From: a virus
DNA length: 25,691 nt
Direction: 5' to 3' (one strand)
Virus record (IMG/VR): IMGVR_UViG_3300010430_006938
Span: 1 to 25,691 of that record
Shown: positions 22,406-25,691 of the stretch, piece after piece
How positions within the stretch are numbered: the first letter of the stretch is position 1
Layout: each line of letters opens with the position of its first letter
Program-made: the position numbers and the translations under genes
The notes under the pieces: generated by a model
Seen by the model: only the letters and a program-made list of their open reading frames with translations
Told to the model about the DNA's origin: nothing
Databases searched by the model: none

Positions 22406-22776
22406 CAGGAAATCTCCTCTTTGGTATATTCGACGCCCCCGGCGTTGTGCAGCGCATCCAGCGCCTCACGGGGCAGAACCTGCGGCTCATTGATCCGCAA
22501 ACTGAAGCTTCCGACGCCGTGAACATGCAGCGGCAGCGGATCACACGGCGCATCCAGAATGGTCAGCCGGATCTCACCGGGCGGCGGGGTTTCAGTGTTG
22601 GTCTCCACCAAGGTTTCGCCAAAGGCGTCACGCTCGTCGGTGGTGATGGTGTCGAAGCCTGCGGCCTTGAGGGCGGCATTCAGGGGCTTCATCTTCGGCA
22701 GGCCATCAGCGGTCATATCATCCGCGCTCAGTCCTCCCACGGCGGCCTGATAGGCCTCCATCGTGGTCTCGGTCAT
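22405..22776 (-). CDS. Small structural-region protein (123 aa), function unassigned
   Basis: The start is taken at the ATG at 22776 because an AAAGGA box lies seven bases upstream. An in-frame ATG 18 bases earlier would place that box inside the gene. The 123-residue product has an N-terminal helical part and a beta-rich C-terminal half (EIRLTILDAPCDPLPLHVHG, SFSLRINEPQVLP). It is the first gene after the terminator that follows the decoration gene. Its RBS can pair with the terminator's downstream pyrimidines. Role unknown, probably head-tail joining or virion assembly. Confidence 0.65.
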   Translation of the reverse strand: MTETTMEAYQAAVGGLSADDMTADGLPKMKPLNAALKAAGFDTITTDERDAFGETLVETNTETPPPGEIRLTILDAPCDPLPLHVHGVGSFSLRINEPQVLPREALDALHNAGGVEYTKEEIS

Positions 22777-22783
22777 CTCATGG

Positions 22784-22798
22784 TCCTTTCGCAAAGGA
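22784..22798 (-). promoter_or_regulatory. RBS-sequestering hairpin before the 123-residue gene
   Basis: On the minus strand TCCTTT, GCG, AAAGGA forms a perfect 6-base-pair hairpin in which AAAGGA is the Shine-Dalgarno of the gene starting at 22776 and TCCTTT is the end of the terminator's pyrimidine tail. The hairpin would lower initiation unless opened. It could be chance given the short stem. Confidence 0.4.
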
Positions 22799-22818
22799 AA
22801 AGGGCGCCGAAGCGCCCC
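22795..22818 (-). terminator. Strong rho-independent terminator after the decoration gene
   Basis: Minus-strand sequence GGGCGC, TTCG, GCGCCC (22817-22802) followed by TTTTCC. It is a 6-base-pair GC stem capped by the extra-stable TTCG tetraloop and followed by a T-run. It begins 24 bases after the decoration stop. It should reduce transcription of everything downstream relative to the capsid genes. Confidence 0.8.
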
Positions 22819-22841
22819 TCTCGTTGATCAATGGTGGAGGT

Positions 22842-23159
22842 TTATTCCTCGCCCCACGCCACCCACATGATGGTTTCGCCGGAAGCGTTCACATCAGCGT
22901 CGGCGCCGATGGTGAAGCCGATTGCAGCAGATGCTTCCGACCCGGCGTAGGGAGTGATCCCGCCGGTTGCGACCTGAGCGTTCGTGCCAGCGGCGACGAA
23001 TTTGTACCCCTCGCCGTCTGTCATGTCTTGCGTCCAGTCCAGCGTTGCATCGCCATCGATGTTGATCAGCTTGACGTAAGCAGGGGTGAAGCCAAGCTCC
23101 ACGTTGATTGCCGCAGCCGTGCCTTCCACGGTCCCGGTCTTGAAATGACCCTTGCTCAT
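22842..23159 (-). CDS. Small decoration-type capsid-associated protein
   Basis: A 105-residue protein with an excellent RBS (AAAGGAGG six bases before the ATG). It has the pattern G-x-x-x-x-T-A-A-x-I-N-V-E-L-G-F-x-P-A-Y-V-K-L-I-N, a central W-T-Q-D-M, then GFTIGADADVN and a C-terminal I-M-W-V-A-W. I recall such small beta-sandwich-like proteins directly after major capsid genes in tailed phages, where a head decoration or fibre role is suspected. It sits alone between two terminators, consistent with a separately tuned, abundant structural protein. The function is inferred from position. Confidence 0.65.
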   Translation of the reverse strand: MSKGHFKTGTVEGTAAAINVELGFTPAYVKLINIDGDATLDWTQDMTDGEGYKFVAAGTNAQVATGGITPYAGSEASAAIGFTIGADADVNASGETIMWVAWGEE

Positions 23160-23184
23160 AGCGGGCCTCCTTTCATGTTGTCAG

Positions 23185-23214
23185 GAAGAGAAACGGGGGC
23201 CACGACAGCCCCCG
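23185..23214 (-). terminator. Rho-independent terminator after the major capsid gene
   Basis: Minus-strand stem CGGGGGC with GCCCCCG (7 base pairs, loop TGTCGTG, 23214-23194) followed by TTTCTCTTCC. It starts ten bases after the capsid stop. The T-run is interrupted, so partial read-through into the decoration gene is likely. Confidence 0.7.
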
Positions 23215-23223
23215 CAGCACCGA

Positions 23224-24225
23224 TCAGAGCTCGGTGACGCCAACTTCGAGGCGGGCCATCCACGTCTGGTTCAGGATCAGCGATGCGAACCAGGTCTTCC
23301 AGCCGACATAGCCGCGCTGACCCAGCGGGTCATCCTTGGTCTTCTGACCGACAGGAATGACGGTCGGGGAAACCGCGCCCTGGCCACGGATGGCGACAAC
23401 GCCGTAGGCGTCCATGCCGAAGAACAGGATCGGGTAGACATCCACGTTGGTGGAGTCCGCGGCAACCATGCTGTTCAGCGTGTCGGAACCAGCGGCAAGG
23501 AAGGGGTCAAGATCCGCCGACAGGATGTAGCGCACATTCTCGACCGAACCGATTTCTTCCTCGCAGACCGGCTTGACTTGGCCGTATTCGGCCACCGGCG
23601 TGAAGCCAGCCAGATTGCGAATATCAGACTCGCAGTCGGTGTGCCCGACAGCGATGTAAGCGGCTTCAATTGGCTTGGTCGCGTAATCCGGAGAGCCGGA
23701 CAGCATGCGGGTGATCTTCTTGGCCTTCTGGGCCTTCAGATACCGGGTGACGGCGCGCTGCTTGTTCAGCGTGATCGCAGTGTTGACCCCGGCCCGCGTG
23801 GTGCCGTTGGCATAGAAGACAGAGGTGCCTGCCTTGACTGTGCCGTAGGTCAGCGCCTCGATGGTGCGGCCCAGGTTTTCGCCGGTCTGAAGGGTTGCGT
23901 CCTCCAGAACCGGGTCTTCGTGGGTGTCTTCGATCACATCGGTGATCCCGACCACCATGCCATACTGGCTGAGGTTCGTGGAGACGTCCTCATACTGGAA
24001 GGCCGTGGTGGTCGGGGTGACGCCTTCAACCAGCGGCGTGGTTACAGCCGCGAACACCTTGGGGCGACGGAACTTGGCCGCCGTCGATTTGTTCTTCGGC
24101 ATGCGGATTGTTTTGGCGAACTTTTCCAGCACCGTGACGGGACCGGCGTGTTTCAGCATCTCGCGGGCAGCCCACACATTCGTGCGCTGGGAGATACCAG
24201 AGGAGGTAGAAGTGGTCATGCTCAT
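23224..24225 (-). CDS. Major capsid protein, N4-gp56 family
   Basis: A 333-residue HK97-fold major capsid protein. The match to the N4-gp56 family (TIGR04387) is strong along the length: KSTAAKFRR, TPLVEGVTP, QYGMVVGITDVIEDTHEDPV, KAGTSVFYANG, VGHTDCESDIRNLAGFTPV, FFGMDAYGVVAIRGQGAVSP and, at the C-terminus, DPLGQRGYVGWKTWF and WMARLEV. Two ATGs stand at residues 1 and 3. GAGGA lies eight bases before the first. It follows the scaffold gene directly, and a terminator follows it. In the virion it forms the icosahedral shell around the DNA. Confidence 0.95.
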   Translation of the reverse strand: MSMTTSTSSGISQRTNVWAAREMLKHAGPVTVLEKFAKTIRMPKNKSTAAKFRRPKVFAAVTTPLVEGVTPTTTAFQYEDVSTNLSQYGMVVGITDVIEDTHEDPVLEDATLQTGENLGRTIEALTYGTVKAGTSVFYANGTTRAGVNTAITLNKQRAVTRYLKAQKAKKITRMLSGSPDYATKPIEAAYIAVGHTDCESDIRNLAGFTPVAEYGQVKPVCEEEIGSVENVRYILSADLDPFLAAGSDTLNSMVAADSTNVDVYPILFFGMDAYGVVAIRGQGAVSPTVIPVGQKTKDDPLGQRGYVGWKTWFASLILNQTWMARLEVGVTEL

Positions 24226-24260
24226 GGCGATGTCCTCAGATTAGGCTCTGCGCCGAACTG

Positions 24261-25313
24261 TCAGCCAGACCGTGCTTTTTTGGCGTCCATTGCAGCGAAG
24301 TGGGCCCAGATCAGATCAGGATCATCAGTATCGGGCGGAAGGTCGCCGGATACCTTCTGTGATCCTGTCGTGCGGGTTGCTGCGGCGCCTGCAAGCTGGC
24401 GGCTGCGGCGGCGTTCAAGCCGTTTTTCGGTTTGGGTTGCAGCCTGCGGATCCGCCGTTTCGGCTTCCCCTTCTGCGGGCTGAGATGCATTCCCCTGGCT
24501 GGCTTCCTGAAGCGCGGCTTTGAAATGAGAGACAACGAGCGCGGCGGCGGTGCCATCCACGAACCGGTCAAGGTTTGCGGTGTAGGCATCACGGATGACC
24601 TTCGGCTGATCTTCGATCCACTCCTGGAAAACCTCGGCGTTGTCTTTGACAACATCCATGCCGTCCGGGTGAGTTTCTTCGAAAGTGGCGATCTCCTTTT
24701 CCTGCATCTCGCGCAGTTCTTCGGTGATCACTTCTGTCCGCTGCTCGTCGGCGTCCGAGAGGTCTTTGAAACGGCCCTTGAGGCTTTTTACCTCATCAAC
24801 GAGCGGTCCCACGACATCCCCGTATTCCTCGGAGAGAGATGCAAGCCGGTCCTCGGCCTGCTCAGCGGTGCCATTGGCATCCTTGCGGCGCTTGATGGCA
24901 TCCAGTTCTTTCTGGAGCCGGTCAGCACGTTTTTGCTGTGCAATCGATCGGGATTGTTCCGAACGAAACTTCTGCTCCAGATCCTTGGTCTGGTTCTGAA
25001 GCTCTTCCAGCGTCGGGGTTTGAGTGTCTTCGTCGCTGTCCGCTTCGGCGCCGTCACCGTTGCCGTCATCCGTTTCAGCAGTGTTCTGGTCGTCGTTGGG
25101 AGCATCATCGTCGTCGGCACCGGGTTCTTCGCCGGTCTCGCCTTCGATGGTGGCATCCTCTTCCAGCTGCTCTTCGAGTTCTGCGGCTTCCGGGTCTTCC
25201 CCAGCAGCGGCGGCCTCTTCAGCAGCCAGTTCCTTCCAGATCTGGTCTTCGTCGGTTGTGGCTTCGCCGGCCATCTCATCGGCGGGCGCGGTGGTGTTTA
25301 CCTTGTCGGTCAT
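24261..25313 (-). CDS. Capsid scaffolding/assembly protein
   Basis: A 350-residue protein with the composition of a scaffold. It has a very acidic, disordered N-terminus (residues 1-100, runs of Asp/Glu), a long charged coiled coil (about 105-215, LEELQNQTKDLEQKFRSEQ onward), a helical middle, and a short basic segment (KRLERRRSRQLAG, about 300) before a C-terminal tail (DPDLIWAHFAAMDAKK) that may bind the capsid protein. It is directly upstream of the major capsid gene, the usual order. It should direct shell assembly and leave or be degraded before DNA packaging. No protease domain is visible. Confidence 0.8.
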   Translation of the reverse strand: MTDKVNTTAPADEMAGEATTDEDQIWKELAAEEAAAAGEDPEAAELEEQLEEDATIEGETGEEPGADDDDAPNDDQNTAETDDGNGDGAEADSDEDTQTPTLEELQNQTKDLEQKFRSEQSRSIAQQKRADRLQKELDAIKRRKDANGTAEQAEDRLASLSEEYGDVVGPLVDEVKSLKGRFKDLSDADEQRTEVITEELREMQEKEIATFEETHPDGMDVVKDNAEVFQEWIEDQPKVIRDAYTANLDRFVDGTAAALVVSHFKAALQEASQGNASQPAEGEAETADPQAATQTEKRLERRRSRQLAGAAATRTTGSQKVSGDLPPDTDDPDLIWAHFAAMDAKKARSG

Positions 25314-25427
25314 TGTCGATGCACTCGATCATTGCGGCGGCGCGGTGCGCGGCCGGTTGCGGGGTGCGGCCCATGCGGGCGGCGTTGGTTTTCGGGGTGG
25401 GCATGCGCCCGGGCTGGAACGGGTCGC
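25314..25427. other. Spacer between scaffold and upstream small gene
   Basis: A very GC-rich 114-base gap. A 42-codon open frame (25404-25276, minus, MPTPKTNAARMGRTPQ...) crosses it and runs into the scaffold start, but it has no RBS and an Arg/Ala/Pro-rich composition, so I do not call it. No terminator or promoter is evident. Confidence 0.3.
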
Positions 25428-25628
25428 CTACTTGGCGTCCGGTTCTAGTTCTGGTTCCACCTCATCCATCAGGTGGCGTAGCTCTTTGATCCTGCCTTGA
25501 AGCCGGTGGATCATCACGGGGTCGCTCTGGTGCTCCAGAGACTTCCTGTGGTCCTCGATGCGGCTGGCGATGTGCTTGCGAACAGCCTTCCACTCGGAGG
25601 AGTACCTGACATGCGAAAGAGGGATCAA
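25428..25628 (-). CDS. Small helical phage protein (66 aa), TTG start
   Basis: A 66-residue charged helical protein (SSEWKAVRKHIASRIEDHRK, then a Gln/Lys helix and an acidic end EPELEPDAK). The start is a TTG at 25628 overlapping the previous stop (TTGA), with a G-run just upstream. No in-frame ATG occurs early enough. Its place between a probable portal gene and the scaffold, and its composition, suggest a small assembly factor. The function is not known. Confidence 0.6.
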   Translation of the reverse strand: MIPLSHVRYSSEWKAVRKHIASRIEDHRKSLEHQSDPVMIHRLQGRIKELRHLMDEVEPELEPDAK

Positions 25629-25691
25629 ATCGCCCCCCCGGCGCTGACACCGGTGCGCTGTTTCTCCGCGACCTCAACGGCCAGGCGGCGC
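25625..25691 (-). CDS. C-terminal end of an upstream gene (portal protein candidate), partial
   Basis: The last 21 codons of a gene cut by the window edge, in the frame ending at TGA 25627-25625 (translation ends EKQRTGVSAGGAI). GC-ending codons and coupling to the TTG start of the next gene support it. By gene order (portal, small protein, scaffold, capsid) a portal protein is the likeliest identity, but the fragment itself cannot show that. Confidence 0.45.
   Translation of the reverse strand, partial: RRLAVEVAEKQRTGVSAGGAI

Noticed and set aside
23152-24483. A 443-codon + strand frame opposite the capsid gene
   Set aside because: The minus strand encodes an unmistakable N4-gp56 capsid protein. 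This frame is its antisense shadow.
24432-25448. A 338-codon + strand frame rich in Phe/Leu/Val that looks like a membrane protein
   Set aside because: It is the complement of the Asp/Glu/Lys codons of the scaffold gene, which naturally read as hydrophobic codons on the other strand.
1-25691. CRISPR arrays, tRNA genes, insertion sequences, att direct repeats
   Set aside because: No regularly spaced repeats, cloverleaf-like sequence, transposase or terminal inverted repeats were found by eye. The att sites are probably outside the window.

Overview
The window is most of the late (structural, lysis and ejection) half of a temperate tailed phage, almost certainly an integrated prophage with podovirus-like architecture. 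It is led by a tyrosine integrase. The sequence is GC-rich, third codon positions are strongly G/C in the true genes, and several small proteins (a secreted PNGITC-type protein, a GGQTYS lipoprotein, a PG-binding/TIGR02594-type endolysin) look like those of marine alphaproteobacteria. I therefore infer a Rhodobacterales (roseobacter-type) host, at moderate confidence. No tRNA, rRNA, CRISPR array, terminase, intact portal gene or repressor is present. Portal and terminase genes probably lie just beyond the right edge.

Layout. Positions 1-2162 (+ strand) hold the integrase, two overlapping small genes (a zinc-ribbon-like protein and a 59-residue protein) and, after an AT-rich gap with a possible promoter, a small outer-membrane lipoprotein that looks like a lysogenic-conversion gene. 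Everything else (25691 down to 2159) is one compact minus-strand late operon. Most junctions are overlapping stop/start codons (ATGA, TGATG, GTGA, TTGA) or gaps of a few bases. In transcription order it reads: end of an upstream gene (portal candidate), a 66-residue protein, scaffold, N4-gp56-family major capsid protein, small decoration-type protein, two small head/connector proteins, head-tail adaptor, large tail nozzle/hub protein, tail fibre with a Peptidase_G2-type chaperone domain, a small lower-GC protein, a lysis cassette (membrane proteins, endolysin, holin, overlapping Rz/Rz1 spanins), a secreted protein, a hendecad coiled-coil protein, a GNAT-fold protein, three small ejection-type proteins, a 2741-residue polyvalent protein and a small membrane protein. 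Terminator hairpins flank the decoration gene and follow the lysis block, which should step expression down after the capsid genes.

The gene order suggests that the last block (hendecad protein, Gly/Ala-rich protein, two small helical proteins, giant protein) forms the internal virion/ejection apparatus, comparable in position and logic to T7 gp14-16 but unrelated in sequence as far as I can see. The giant protein carries a duplicated N-terminal FDDLIP motif, LPD-type polyvalent domains and two separate HExxH zincin motifs. Inside it, in another frame on the same strand, lies an 87-codon open frame whose codon third positions look coding while those of the giant's own frame do not. This is a candidate overprinted gene and the least explained signal in the window.
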